64,000 nt of DNA from contig NZ_JAHRID010000002.1 in assembly GCF_019100565.1 (NCBI RefSeq), forward strand, positions 1 through 64,000, in the 5' to 3' direction. The notes below the pieces were generated by a model. That model was not told the origin of the DNA. It did no database searches and saw only the letters and a program-made list of their open reading frames with translations. Of the stretch, positions 36,974 through 46,292 are shown piece by piece. The translations under genes and the position numbers were made by a program. Origin of the DNA: Arsukibacterium indicum (lineage in GTDB: Bacteria > Pseudomonadota > Gammaproteobacteria > Enterobacterales > Alteromonadaceae). How positions within the stretch are numbered: position 1 is the first letter of the stretch; the number at the start of each line of letters is the position of its first letter.

Positions 36974-37501
36974 ATGTTGTGGGAATTAATTGCGACAATT
37001 TTCGCCGGTCTCGGTGCTGCAGGTATCGCCCTGGCCATCCGCTTTATTAGCAGGAAAAAAGCACCACGCTGGCTGATTCCGGCTTTTGCCGGACTGGGCA
37101 TGCTAAGTTTTCAGGTACAAAGTGAATATAGCTGGTATCAGCATCAGGCAGGAATGCTACCAGAAGGCGTTGTGGTAGTTCGCACGGTAGAACAGCAGGC
37201 AATCTGGCGGCCCTGGAGTTATCTGTATCCGCAGACATTACGGTTTATTGCTGCAGACGTTGCCAAAGCAGCGCCTAATCAGCGTAATTCTGATATCTGG
37301 CTGGTTGAGTTATACTTTTTTGAACGCCGCTTATCAGCCAAGCGGGTACCGCAAGTGATCCATTGCCAGCAGCAGGCCCGCACTGACTTCACTGAAAAAT
37401 TGCAAATCCCGGCTCCGGGGGAAGCAGTGAGTGCCGTCTGGCATAAACTGGCTGACAATGACCCGTTATTGCTGGCGGTGTGTCAACGTCAGTCTGTTTA
37501 A
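36974..37501 (+). CDS. Membrane-anchored protein of unknown function
   Basis: I do not recognise a named family. The 175-residue product has two N-terminal membrane helices (about 3-25 and 33-50) and then a soluble domain of about 120 residues, with tryptophans in SEYSWYQHQAG, AIWRPWSYLYPQTLRF and SAVWHKLADND. It begins just after the symporter terminator, so it has its own promoter. The soluble part probably faces the periplasm if the first helix is cytoplasm-in. Function is unknown. Confidence 0.8.
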   Translation: MLWELIATIFAGLGAAGIALAIRFISRKKAPRWLIPAFAGLGMLSFQVQSEYSWYQHQAGMLPEGVVVVRTVEQQAIWRPWSYLYPQTLRFIAADVAKAAPNQRNSDIWLVELYFFERRLSAKRVPQVIHCQQQARTDFTEKLQIPAPGEAVSAVWHKLADNDPLLLAVCQRQSV

Positions 37502-37553
37502 AATGTTTGCCAGCTATCTATGAATAACGATTAGCTAACTTTACTGAGGTTAT

Positions 37554-39380
37554 ATGGACGTTGCGGAGGTTACGACCTTTCTAGCCAAAACCACCCCGTT
37601 TGATCAGCTTGCTACCGCTGAGCTGGCCAACCTTGGCGCCAATATCAATGTGTACTATTGCCAGCAAGGTGAAACGATACAGCTAAGCTCAGAACGGTTA
37701 ATGATTGTTAGAACCGGCATTTTTGCCCTGTACAGTGATCAGCAAACCCTGCTGACTAAGCTGGAAGAAGGTGACTTTTATGGCTATCAGCTACTGCTGA
37801 CTGGTCTGAGTGACAACGATAACCTGGTATGTGAAGAAGATGGTCTGGTGTACTGGTTAAATGCTGATGCCTTTCATCAGTTACGCTATCAGTATAAAAA
37901 TATTGATATTTTTTTCCAGCGTTTATTCGGCCGCCGCCTGCATCAATATAAAGAACAGCAACAAAACTCACGTTTTACCTTAAAAGTAAGTGACATTGTC
38001 CAGGCCCGTAAAATTGCAATAGATGGCGGGCAAAGTGTGCAACAAGCAGCAACCTTAATGACGGAGAAAAGAGTATCGTCACTACTGGTTGAGCAGAATG
38101 AGCAACTGATCGGCATTATCACCGATCGGGATTTGCGCAGCAGAGTGCTGGCAGCAGGTCTGGCTGCAAATACTGAAGTTAGCCAGGTGATGACCGCCAA
38201 ACCTCATGTTATCGATAAACATGCCTATTTATTTGAAGCTGTGCAATTGATGAGCCGTCATAATATTCATCACTTACCGGTATTGGACAATCAGCAAAGT
38301 TATTCGATGATTACCGCTACCGATATTATTCGCTCCCAGCAGGATCATCCGGTGTATCTGATTGGCGAAATTCATCGGCAAACCAGCGTTGACGGTCTCG
38401 AACATTGTTCCAGCCAAATCAGTAGCCTGGCACTGACTCTGGGTAAGCAGCAGGTCCCTGCCCATGAGGCAGGACATATAATTACCACTATTACCGATGC
38501 GCTGACCCAGCGTTTAATTGCTCTGGCCCAGCTTGAACTGGGGCCTGCGCCCTGTGTTTTCAGCTGGCTGGCTTTTGGCTCACAAGGCAGAATGGATCAG
38601 AGTTTAAATGCTGATCAGGATAATGCCCTGCTCCTGGAAAAAGAGCCTGCGGGTGAGATAGCGGAGTACTTTGCAGCGCTGGCCGATTTTGTTTGTCAGG
38701 GACTGGCCCGTTGCGGTATTACCTTATGTCCGGGCAACATCATGGCTTCCAATTCCGCGCTGCGTCTAAGCTTAAAAGGTTGGTCCGGCCAATTTGGTAA
38801 ATGGGTCAATAGCCCTACCCCTGACGCTTTGTTAAAGGCCAGTATTTTTTTTGATTTAAGGATTATAGAAGGCAGCAGAGGGCTATTTAATGCCTTACAG
38901 CAGGACATTCTGGCCAGAACTCAGGATAACGCCCTGTTTTTGTATCATCTGGCACAAACTGCATTACAACGCAGTGCACCACTAAGCTTTTTGCGTAATT
39001 TTATTCTGGAGCATGACGGTAAACAGAAAAAAGGCCTGGATTTAAAAAAACGGGGTATCAGCTTAATTACCGATATTGTCAGAGTGTATGCGCTGGCAGC
39101 CGGGATCAGTGAAATTAATACCCGCCAACGTTTAGTGCAACTGGCTGCCAGCGGTGTCATGGACAGCAAAGATACCCAGAATTTATCTGACGCCTTTGAC
39201 GTGCTGGCGCAACTGCGCTGGGACAAACATCAGCATGATCTGGCGCAGGGGCATGATGTCAGTAACTTATTAGATCCCAACGTATTATCTGGTTTACAAC
39301 GCCATCAGCTTAAAGACAGCCTTACCGTAATCAACGATGCTCAGTCTTCGTTAAAACAACGGTTTTGCCGGGACTTATAA
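37554..39380 (+). CDS. Cyclic-nucleotide-binding/CBS/DUF294 nucleotidyltransferase-like protein
   Basis: The 608-residue protein has a cNMP-binding-like N-terminal domain (about 12-115), a CBS pair (about 150-265, with IITDRDLRSRV and LPVLD), and a DUF294 nucleotidyltransferase domain with FGSQGRMDQSLNADQDN (about 343-359), whose GS-x-D...D pattern is that of GlnD-like enzymes. A DUF294_C domain (about 440-580) ends it. Such proteins are regularly found next to ActP-type symporters and a DnaQ-like exonuclease, and a signalling role in carboxylate uptake is suspected. The substrate is unknown. It is followed after one base by the exonuclease gene. Confidence 0.9.
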   Translation: MDVAEVTTFLAKTTPFDQLATAELANLGANINVYYCQQGETIQLSSERLMIVRTGIFALYSDQQTLLTKLEEGDFYGYQLLLTGLSDNDNLVCEEDGLVYWLNADAFHQLRYQYKNIDIFFQRLFGRRLHQYKEQQQNSRFTLKVSDIVQARKIAIDGGQSVQQAATLMTEKRVSSLLVEQNEQLIGIITDRDLRSRVLAAGLAANTEVSQVMTAKPHVIDKHAYLFEAVQLMSRHNIHHLPVLDNQQSYSMITATDIIRSQQDHPVYLIGEIHRQTSVDGLEHCSSQISSLALTLGKQQVPAHEAGHIITTITDALTQRLIALAQLELGPAPCVFSWLAFGSQGRMDQSLNADQDNALLLEKEPAGEIAEYFAALADFVCQGLARCGITLCPGNIMASNSALRLSLKGWSGQFGKWVNSPTPDALLKASIFFDLRIIEGSRGLFNALQQDILARTQDNALFLYHLAQTALQRSAPLSFLRNFILEHDGKQKKGLDLKKRGISLITDIVRVYALAAGISEINTRQRLVQLAASGVMDSKDTQNLSDAFDVLAQLRWDKHQHDLAQGHDVSNLLDPNVLSGLQRHQLKDSLTVINDAQSSLKQRFCRDL

Positions 39381-39381
39381 T

Positions 39382-40044
39382 ATGCTGGCCTGGTTATCTG
39401 ATAAAAACTCACCGCTAAGCACAATAGTGCAGACTTTTAATCAGAAAACACTGCCGCCAGGGTCGGTCAGAGCCGCCGACTGCCCGTTTCTGATCATTGA
39501 TTTGGAGCTAACCGGCTTAAATCCAAAACAGGATCACATCGTCAGCCTGGGTTGGCTGCCGGTGCGCAAGCATGAAATCATATTAAATGAAGCACGGCAT
39601 TATCTGGTGCAAAGCCCGGTCAGTGTTGGCCAGAGTGCGGTTATTCATGGCCTGCACGACAAAGATTTTCAGCAGGCTCATGATTTGACAGAAGTGCTTA
39701 CTGAATTGCTACAACGCTACGCAGGCTATATTTTTGTAGCCCACCACAGCCAGCTCGATTGCCGGTTCTTACAAGTCGCAAGTCAGCGTATTTTCGGCAA
39801 AATGGCAAAATTCAGCTTTATTGACACACTGAATATCGAGCTGTACCGCCTGCACAAACAGGGCATTGTCATGAAAAAAGATGCGCTGCGACTACCTCAA
39901 TGTTTAACACGGCATAAACTGCCGCAAAGCGGTCAGCATCATGCACTGGCAGATGCGTACAGTTGCGCTTTGCTGTTACTAAGTCAGCTGAAACATAGCC
40001 ACGCCGATATCACCCTGGCAGATTTGCAGTTACAAAGCCGATAA
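39382..40044 (+). CDS. DnaQ-like 3'-5' exonuclease (DEDDh family)
   Basis: The 220-residue protein carries the DEDDh metal ligands: Asp and Glu in IIDLELTGL (about 37-45), Asp in HHSQLDCRF (about 124-132) and His/Asp in QHHALADAY (about 188-196). It resembles the polymerase III epsilon exonuclease but sits in the DUF294 operon, so it is not the replicative dnaQ. Its substrate and link to CBS/DUF294 signalling are unknown. Confidence 0.9.
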   Translation: MLAWLSDKNSPLSTIVQTFNQKTLPPGSVRAADCPFLIIDLELTGLNPKQDHIVSLGWLPVRKHEIILNEARHYLVQSPVSVGQSAVIHGLHDKDFQQAHDLTEVLTELLQRYAGYIFVAHHSQLDCRFLQVASQRIFGKMAKFSFIDTLNIELYRLHKQGIVMKKDALRLPQCLTRHKLPQSGQHHALADAYSCALLLLSQLKHSHADITLADLQLQSR

Positions 40045-40086
40045 GTCAACGGCTTCAGCCAGGCTTTGCCACGCTGCTAAAAAGCG

Positions 40087-41655
40087 CTACATCCAGGCCT
40101 TTCTGCTTTGTTGTAGCTGATAAAGCCCCTGCTCCAGCAATGCCCGGCCATCGGTCTCATTAATAAAAGGGATTTCTAGCGCACCGGATGCCAGTACCAG
40201 TTTAACTGAACACAAACCGGCGCGACGCATTAACCAACTTTGCCTGAAGGTTACCTGCTGTAGCTTATATTTGGCAAAACAATAATAATCGACACCGAAA
40301 TAGCCACGCCGGATATAATAATAATTGTTGTCTGCGGCATAACCATAGCGATACCAGCGCATTACAATCAACAGTGCCCAGAACGACAGCGGCACAACAC
40401 TAATCAACGCCAGTTCCGGTTGTTGTCGCAACCACAGCGACAGCGGCGCAACAATGGCAACCGGTAACCAGTACAACAACAGGTAGCGCCAGATAAAACG
40501 CCGGCTAATGTGGTTGAAAGTGACGCTGCTCAGCTTATTGTCAGGGCAGGCATCGCGCACAAGGTTATGTGCTTGCTTCAAAGTGACTGACGGCACCATA
40601 ATTTTCTGCTCTGTCGCAATTTGCTGCTGACCATTTATCTGCTCAAAGTTCAAGTTAAGCCGGCCGAGCAACATATCCAGCCAGTCTTGCTTTAGCGCAA
40701 CACACTGTAAGCGGGACAGCTTCATACTGACTTCATGCCGGGTTAACAAACCACTGCGCCGGATGTAATTCTGCTGTTTTTTATGCAGGGTGTAGCCGTA
40801 AAACGTTAATACTGAACCCAGTACCGAAAACAACGTGAATAACAGCATAATCAACATGGTAAGCGACAAGGCATACAGACCAATTACAAACCACGACTGT
40901 TGACCAGGGTCGAACAACGCCGGCAAATCGATACCGGCCATTAATAACAGCTCGAGTACTTTGTCAGCAAGCTGATTATAAAAGGGTGCAGCTAAGCCTA
41001 AAAATAACCAAATCCGATTATTACTGATCCCATGAATAACTAAATCTGCCAGACTGCGCTGATTTAACAGCTGCTCTGCCACAACAGGTGGCTCAGAGCT
41101 CGCCTGCTGCTGCTCGGTAGATGGTGATTCATCTGTTACAGAATGACGCAAATCGAGAATATGCTGTTTTAACGCCTCTGCAAACGGCCGGCTGAGGGCA
41201 ACTAATCTGGCTTCCTGATGTACGGAACCGGCAGTATCCAGTTGCAAACAAACATAATCGGCCGGACGATAAAAAATCGGCTGCTCCAGTTTAATATTCT
41301 GGATCCGGTTAAATGGCAGATTCAGATACTTTTTACTTAGCACCCCTGAGCGGATTTCTACCGTACCTGCTGACAAGCGGTACTGAAAATAATAATACTT
41401 TAATAGTGCTGCGCCAGTAATCAGCAGTAACAAACCGGTTAACATGCCAATAGCCAGCCCGGGGTTATCTTTAATCCGGTTAAACAGCAAAATAAAAGGC
41501 GGGATCAGATAGACAAACTGGCCGGCAAAAAAGCGAAGCACCGCCACCGCAAAATATAAAATAGCAATCGGTGACACCCGCTGCCATTCTGCCTGGCTGA
41601 CGGTCTGCTTCAGCTCAGATACAGGAGCTGCAACAGCCTCATTGTTGTTGTTCAT
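40087..41655 (-). CDS. PH-domain membrane protein (YdbT-like)
   Basis: The protein (522 residues from the chosen start) has membrane helix pairs each followed by a bacterial PH-like (bPH2) domain. There are three such domains: about 75-150 (YRLSAGTVEIRSGVLSKKY), about 280-365 and about 430-510 (RRGYFGVDYYCFAKYKLQQV). This is the E. coli YdbT architecture. The family has no firm biochemical role, and inner-membrane location is inferred. I start at ATG 41655; the gene overlaps the upstream YdbS-like gene by 17 bases. Confidence 0.85.
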   Translation of the reverse strand: MNNNNEAVAAPVSELKQTVSQAEWQRVSPIAILYFAVAVLRFFAGQFVYLIPPFILLFNRIKDNPGLAIGMLTGLLLLITGAALLKYYYFQYRLSAGTVEIRSGVLSKKYLNLPFNRIQNIKLEQPIFYRPADYVCLQLDTAGSVHQEARLVALSRPFAEALKQHILDLRHSVTDESPSTEQQQASSEPPVVAEQLLNQRSLADLVIHGISNNRIWLFLGLAAPFYNQLADKVLELLLMAGIDLPALFDPGQQSWFVIGLYALSLTMLIMLLFTLFSVLGSVLTFYGYTLHKKQQNYIRRSGLLTRHEVSMKLSRLQCVALKQDWLDMLLGRLNLNFEQINGQQQIATEQKIMVPSVTLKQAHNLVRDACPDNKLSSVTFNHISRRFIWRYLLLYWLPVAIVAPLSLWLRQQPELALISVVPLSFWALLIVMRWYRYGYAADNNYYYIRRGYFGVDYYCFAKYKLQQVTFRQSWLMRRAGLCSVKLVLASGALEIPFINETDGRALLEQGLYQLQQSRKAWM

Positions 41656-42196
41656 CTTGCAAGGCATCCTTATGCTGCAATACAAACTGCCGGATCTGCT
41701 GAGCCTGAGTCAGGCTAAGCCCCGGAATCTCAAAAGTGTGTAAAGCGCCACCGGCACTGAACAACTGCAAACGGGCCAGCGAAGCTTTGCGCTCCAATGG
41801 CCCTTGCTTTAATTCAATATGCTGTATCCGTACTACCGGCTGGGTGATCATTTTCCTGAAAAAAATACCCGAACTGTAACTGATATCATGCTCACGCAGC
41901 GCGAAATGTTTATTTTTATCAGCCTGCCAGCAGTAGAAAGCCCGCAAAACACCGAACAGCGGCACCAACCACAGCGCATGCGTTATTACCTGCATTAGAT
42001 CAGCAGGTACAGGCCACCATGGCTGCCACCACAACAGCATGATCAGTAGCATTAGGCCAGCAAAAAAACCAGCGTTAACGCCCTGACGCAACAGCCGGTA
42101 ACGACTGCTCAGTGCCTCAGATTGCAAAGCCTGCAGCGGGGTTATCTGCTCTACTGCCAATTGGTTATTGCTAAAACCGGCTGCATTGCTCATCAA
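41639..42196 (-). CDS. PH-domain membrane protein (YdbS-like)
   Basis: The 185-residue protein has two membrane helices (about 38-58 and 66-88) followed by one bPH2 domain (LREHDISYSSGIFFRKMITQ and RIQHIELKQGPLERK, about 100-160). It is the usual partner of the YdbT-like protein and is translationally coupled to it. The function of the pair is unknown. Confidence 0.87.
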   Translation of the reverse strand: MMSNAAGFSNNQLAVEQITPLQALQSEALSSRYRLLRQGVNAGFFAGLMLLIMLLWWQPWWPVPADLMQVITHALWLVPLFGVLRAFYCWQADKNKHFALREHDISYSSGIFFRKMITQPVVRIQHIELKQGPLERKASLARLQLFSAGGALHTFEIPGLSLTQAQQIRQFVLQHKDALQDEQQQ

Positions 42197-42197
42197 T

Positions 42198-42680
42198 TTA
42201 CTCCTGGTCGTCAGTGGCAGTGCCGGGCCGGAACTTCAGCTGTAAACCTTTAATAAAATTTCGCAGTACCTGATCCTGACATGCCCGGAAATGCTTATGA
42301 TCGGCGCGGCGGAAAAACGCACTCAGTTCAGGCTTACTCAAGCGGAAATCAGCCAGGGTCATTACGTCGAGTACATCATCATCTTTGAAATCCAGGGCGA
42401 TTTTCAGCTTGCGGAAAATAATATTGTTATTTAGTCGTTGCTCAGGCTCTGGTTGCGGCCCGTCTTTTTTGCCACGCTTGTAAATGATAAGCCCATTTAA
42501 AAAGCGGGCAAGATCAACATCAGCCATGGCAGCAAACGTACTGTCGTCGTCTTTACTCAACCAGCTGATCATTTGTTCGCGGCTCGGGGTCTGGCCGGCA
42601 AGCGCCATAATGTCGCTCATGGTGCTGTTATTATATTCAAAAGCATACCGCAAGCGGCGTAACACATCATTGTTGGTCAC
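42198..42680 (-). CDS. DUF1456 family protein (YehS-like)
   Basis: The 160-residue protein consists of two copies of a roughly 65-residue DUF1456 repeat. Each starts N-x-(V/I)-x-R-(R/K)-L-(R/K)-x-A-(F/L): NDVLRRLRYAF at 4-14 and NIIFRKLKIAL at about 85-95. Each ends in a FLNGL/FIKGL helix. It is a small soluble protein of unknown function, sometimes noted in biofilm or stress screens. It ends one base before the YdbS-like start and so may be expressed with that pair. Confidence 0.88.
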   Translation of the reverse strand: MTNNDVLRRLRYAFEYNNSTMSDIMALAGQTPSREQMISWLSKDDDSTFAAMADVDLARFLNGLIIYKRGKKDGPQPEPEQRLNNNIIFRKLKIALDFKDDDVLDVMTLADFRLSKPELSAFFRRADHKHFRACQDQVLRNFIKGLQLKFRPGTATDDQE

Positions 42681-42710
42681 AGTGCAATCCTGTTAGAGGC
42701 TGTAAAACAA

Positions 42711-42737
42711 CAAAAGGCGCACAACGCGCCCTTTGTT
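42711..42737 (-). terminator. efp terminator
   Basis: On the minus strand AAAGGGCGC and GCGCCTTTT (42713-42734) pair around a five-base loop, after the efp stop, followed by GTTGTTTTAC. Confidence 0.7.
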
Positions 42738-42754
42738 TGTATTAACACACGGAA

Positions 42755-43312
42755 TTACTTCGCGCGGCTACGATATTCGTCAGTACGTGTGTCAATTTCA
42801 ATCTTATCACCAATATCAACAAACGCCGGTACCATCAGCTCAAAGCCGGTATCCAGTTTTGCCGGTTTCATCACTTTACCGGTAGTATCGCCTTTGGCTG
42901 CCGGTTCAGTGTAAACCACTTCACGCACAACGATGGTTGGTAAGTCTACTGAAATCGCCCGTTCATTGTAGAATACAACAGAACATTCCATACCATCAGT
43001 CAGGTACTTCAGTGCTTCAGTCATGTTCTCGGCTTCAATTTCGTACTGGTTGTACTCAGAATCCATAAAGACATACATAGGATCAGAGAAGTAAGAATAA
43101 GTGACTTCCTTGGTTTCCAGTAATACCTGCTCAAATTTATCGTCGGCACGGTATACCGTCTCCATGCCCTGGGCATTAAGCAGGTTTTTCATTTTCATTT
43201 TAACAACGGCAGCATTACGACCAGATTTGTTAAATTCGGCCTTTAAAATTACCATCGGTTCATTGCCAACCATAATTACCTGGCCAGCGCGCAGTTCTTG
43301 GGCTGTTTTCAT
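42755..43312 (-). CDS. efp: Elongation factor P, arginine-modified type
   Basis: EF-P relieves ribosomes stalled at polyproline stretches. Counting from [10 protein letters not shown] (185 residues) the residue in the ribosome-facing loop KSGRNAAVV is Arg32, not the lysine of E. coli. This is the EF-P subtype rhamnosylated by EarP, and its sequence closely follows that of Pseudomonas. The earP gene lies 14 bases upstream in the same direction. An extra ATG at 43315 is possible. Confidence 0.96.
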   Translation of the reverse strand: MKTAQELRAGQVIMVGNEPMVILKAEFNKSGRNAAVVKMKMKNLLNAQGMETVYRADDKFEQVLLETKEVTYSYFSDPMYVFMDSEYNQYEIEAENMTEALKYLTDGMECSVVFYNERAISVDLPTIVVREVVYTEPAAKGDTTGKVMKPAKLDTGFELMVPAFVDIGDKIEIDTRTDEYRSRAK

Positions 43313-43328
43313 CATTATTGAAATATCT

Positions 43329-44528
43329 TCATTGTTGGGAAAAATTGGGCGTTATTATAAATTTTTTTTTAGCAAAGTGCACGAGGTTGCTGGCAAGATC
43401 TCCATTTGCCAGTAATTGCGCTCGCCACAGCAAGTTATAATCTGCCAGTTGTTGCATTACCGGGTAAAAACTATTCCAGCTATCAGTCAGATCAGAATCC
43501 GTATTCCAGCTTAAAAAGCTTTGCCGGGTAATGTCGGCAAGCCCGATCGGCATCTGCCGGCAATAGTGGTCCAAAAAAGCTGCCAGCTTAAGCAGGTGAG
43601 CATTTTCCTGCTGGCGATAAATTTGCCAGATAAATGGCCGGCCTGCCCATTGGGCCCTGATGATGGAATCTTCTCCTCTGACAAAATTCAAATCACAGGC
43701 AGCTAGCAATAAGTCGTAATCCGGCTGCGCCAGAAACGGTATGACTTTTAAGTAAAGCTGGTTTAGTTGCACTATTGCGCCGCATAACAGCTGCGGATAC
43801 TGCCTGGCAAGTTCGTTTGCCAGTTCACCTTGCGGGATCACACATAATACGTCGACGGTCAGCTGTTGCCATTGCTTAAGCAAACTGGCTATCTGGCTGT
43901 GGCTATAGGCAAACATAGAAATTTTAAGCTCAAACTGCTCAGTGTTCAGCCCGAGTTGTTGCCAGAATCGTTGCTGAGCCTGGTTATCAGCTTTAAAGGC
44001 ATCGAGCCTTTGCGACAGGTCCTGCTCATACAGCAGGCCCCCGGTTTTATTACTAAACCCAGGGAAAAAGAAATATTTGTTCCCCCCTCCGTGCCCCTGA
44101 GGTGAACTGAGGCCATGACACCCCTCAACCCAGGCTTCTGCTGACAAATACTCCAGATTTAACCATAAAGGAGCAGGTTGCTGGCTGGCCATCAGTTGTT
44201 TGTAAACATCAGGAATGGTGCAAGCCAGCGCTTCAATAACCACGGCTGCAGGCGTTAATTGTTGCCAGTTTAGCGATGGGCAGTTTTCCTCTGGCCAGAA
44301 CAGTATTTCAACCCCGGCAATTGTTTGGCTGGCGAGCTCAGGCCTTACCTGCGGACAAATCTGCTTAAAGCTATGCAGATCATCAACCAGTAATTCAACC
44401 CTGATATTATGCTCTGCGACCAATTGCCGGCTTAACCGCCAGCATATACCAATATCACCAAAATTATCGACGACCGAGCAGAATACCCGCCATAGCCCGC
44501 GTTCGTCAGATTGGTTTAGCTGTTGCAA
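43329..44528 (-). CDS. earP: EF-P arginine rhamnosyltransferase EarP
   Basis: EarP transfers L-rhamnose from TDP-rhamnose to Arg32 of EF-P. The 399-residue GT-B protein has the N-terminal [16 protein letters not shown] (21-36) holding the catalytic aspartate, [20 protein letters not shown] (about 148-167), [14 protein letters not shown], and [13 protein letters not shown] with the sugar-nucleotide-binding aspartate and glutamate. Translation seems to start at TTG 44528, with ACAGG 7 bases upstream; there is no earlier ATG. It is co-transcribed with efp. Confidence 0.94.
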   Translation of the reverse strand: MQQLNQSDERGLWRVFCSVVDNFGDIGICWRLSRQLVAEHNIRVELLVDDLHSFKQICPQVRPELASQTIAGVEILFWPEENCPSLNWQQLTPAAVVIEALACTIPDVYKQLMASQQPAPLWLNLEYLSAEAWVEGCHGLSSPQGHGGGNKYFFFPGFSNKTGGLLYEQDLSQRLDAFKADNQAQQRFWQQLGLNTEQFELKISMFAYSHSQIASLLKQWQQLTVDVLCVIPQGELANELARQYPQLLCGAIVQLNQLYLKVIPFLAQPDYDLLLAACDLNFVRGEDSIIRAQWAGRPFIWQIYRQQENAHLLKLAAFLDHYCRQMPIGLADITRQSFLSWNTDSDLTDSWNSFYPVMQQLADYNLLWRAQLLANGDLASNLVHFAKKKFIITPNFSQQ

Positions 44529-44547
44529 AAGACTACCTGTTTTCTAA

Positions 44548-44916
44548 TTACAGTATTAACGGCGCTATTATACCCATCGCAATACGCAGGAATAGCCAAA
44601 AAATGATTAAAAACAAAATCGTTATCAGCCAGGCCAGCAAAGCTTGCATCAGCCATTTCAAACGCTGTTGCAACTTGTGCCAATAATTAGTTGCATTTGC
44701 CGGGGTGGGCTGATTAGCAAACAGCAGTGTTATCAGCATCATATTCAGCATAAAGGCAAAACTGACCAGTGCACTAAGCTGCCAGCGCTGACTGACGTCC
44801 ACCGGTGCCAGCAGCAACAGATAAACCAGCCAGCCCAGACTGGCCAGGGCCAGTAGTAGCCAGATTGGTTGCAACGGTTGTAATTTACCAGCTAAAACAC
44901 GATAAAAATTCAGCAT
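44548..44916 (-). CDS. Four-helix membrane protein of unknown function
   Basis: No family is recognised. The 122-residue product has predicted membrane helices at about 15-36, 46-66 and one or two near 85-120. Its 5' end overlaps the upstream nuclease-like gene by 7 bases, so the two are translated together. It lies 19 bases before earP, but a role in EF-P modification is not implied by sequence. Confidence 0.75.
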   Translation of the reverse strand: MLNFYRVLAGKLQPLQPIWLLLALASLGWLVYLLLLAPVDVSQRWQLSALVSFAFMLNMMLITLLFANQPTPANATNYWHKLQQRLKWLMQALLAWLITILFLIIFWLFLRIAMGIIAPLIL

Positions 44917-45443
44917 TGCAGGCTTTCCTGCTGTCGCAATACTGGCGGATACAATGGCAGAATGCCAGACTCGCCAGCCATATCACCTACCAACCAGATT
45001 TCGTTAAACGGATGCGCTTTTGGTAAATGAAGTTTATCGCAATGTGACAGCATGTCCTGCCGGGTCCATAGCGGATTAGCGTTGCGGATAACCAACCAGA
45101 CATTGTCACTCTGATAATGCTTCTGCGCTTTACTGCTGATGATCCGGTTTAATGCCGTAAGTAGCCTGTGCTCTGGCGGGGTTCTGAGTAATGCCATCAA
45201 CTCACGGTGAGTCTGGGCACTGATAGCTCTGCCCAGAATATGCATAGCCTCCACTTCACTGCCATATAAGTGGGCAATTTCTAAATCCAGTTTTTTGCCA
45301 TCGTAATAGCATGATACGTCGGGTCTGGCCGGCTCGTTATGCCAGATATGACGCATTTTAATCCCAAACCGATGCTGATACAGCCGCATAAATATCCGGG
45401 CTGCTTCATGCTCCAGTTTAATTTTTTCTTCAGACCCGTTCAT
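44910..45443 (-). CDS. Unrecognised soluble protein with a nuclease-like motif
   Basis: I do not recognise a family. From ATG 45443 the product has 177 residues (MNGSEEKIKLEHEAARIFMR onward). The segment RPDVSCYYDGKKLDLEIAHLYG (about 40-61) is reminiscent of a PD-(D/E)xK nuclease core, with a conserved-looking glutamate in the preceding helix (LEHEAARIF). The expected lysine after E-x is replaced by alanine-histidine. WLVIRNANPLW (about 118-128) and NEIWLVGDMAG (about 148-158) look like buried strands. The frame could extend to 45500, but that overlaps the LysE gene. It overlaps the membrane gene at 44548-44916. Confidence 0.7.
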   Translation of the reverse strand: MNGSEEKIKLEHEAARIFMRLYQHRFGIKMRHIWHNEPARPDVSCYYDGKKLDLEIAHLYGSEVEAMHILGRAISAQTHRELMALLRTPPEHRLLTALNRIISSKAQKHYQSDNVWLVIRNANPLWTRQDMLSHCDKLHLPKAHPFNEIWLVGDMAGESGILPLYPPVLRQQESLQC

Positions 45444-45462
45444 AACCTTTAGCTTAACAGGC

Positions 45463-46086
45463 TTAACTTGCTGCTGTGAAGTAATAACGCCAGATCTCAA
45501 TAATGACAGGTATCACTGACAACAATAAAATAAAGCCCATAAATATATTAAATATTCGCTGAAATAACGGTTTGGTCAGGACCTTTTTAAGGCCGGCACC
45601 AAACACCAACCATACCCCTACACATGGAAAGGCAACCAGTAAAAACGCCAGGGTAATCATCATAACCTGATACCAGTATACGCCGGTAACAGACGTAAAG
45701 GCCGCCACTGCACCGGAAGCCATTACCCAGGCTTTACCATTTACCCATTGAAACAGCGCCGCCTGCAAAAAACTGAATGGTTTACTTTTACCGGTAGCAA
45801 TGGTTTCGGGCCGGGCACTGGCTATCCGCCAGGCCAGCCAGATTAAATACAAAGTACCCAGAATTTTAATCAGCTGATGTAAATGCGGGTAGCGGTCAAA
45901 AACCACCCCAAAACCCAACCCGACCAGCAATACCATCAGCGGAAAGCCAAAGCAGATCCCTAACCAGTGCGGCACGCTTTGTCTGAAGCCGTAATTTACC
46001 CCGGATGACATGATCATCACATTATTCGGGCCGGGGGTAATTGTCGTTGAAAATGCAAAAAATAGTACTGCTAAAAACAAATCCAT
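45463..46086 (-). CDS. LysE-family amino-acid or metabolite exporter
   Basis: The 207-residue protein has six predicted membrane helices and the family signature TTITPGPNNVMIMSSGVNYGF (about 14-34), with GP in the first helix. LysE/RhtB proteins export amino acids or related molecules across the inner membrane; the substrate is not predictable. It is monocistronic or leads the small unit that follows. Confidence 0.9.
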   Translation of the reverse strand: MDLFLAVLFFAFSTTITPGPNNVMIMSSGVNYGFRQSVPHWLGICFGFPLMVLLVGLGFGVVFDRYPHLHQLIKILGTLYLIWLAWRIASARPETIATGKSKPFSFLQAALFQWVNGKAWVMASGAVAAFTSVTGVYWYQVMMITLAFLLVAFPCVGVWLVFGAGLKKVLTKPLFQRIFNIFMGFILLLSVIPVIIEIWRYYFTAAS

Positions 46087-46292
46087 GCGGGCCTCAGCTA
46101 ACGGTTAAAAATCGGACTAAGTAATCTGAAAAACACAGTTGTTAAGTTTACTTTGCTACCAGGCTATTCTCAAACAACCCATCGCCACAGCCATTCTGGG
46201 TGATTTTAAAGATTTCAGCTAGTTTTATAAGACGCTGATTTGCTTTAATTAAATTATTAGCTAGACTGATGTGGATAACAAAGGAGAACGTT

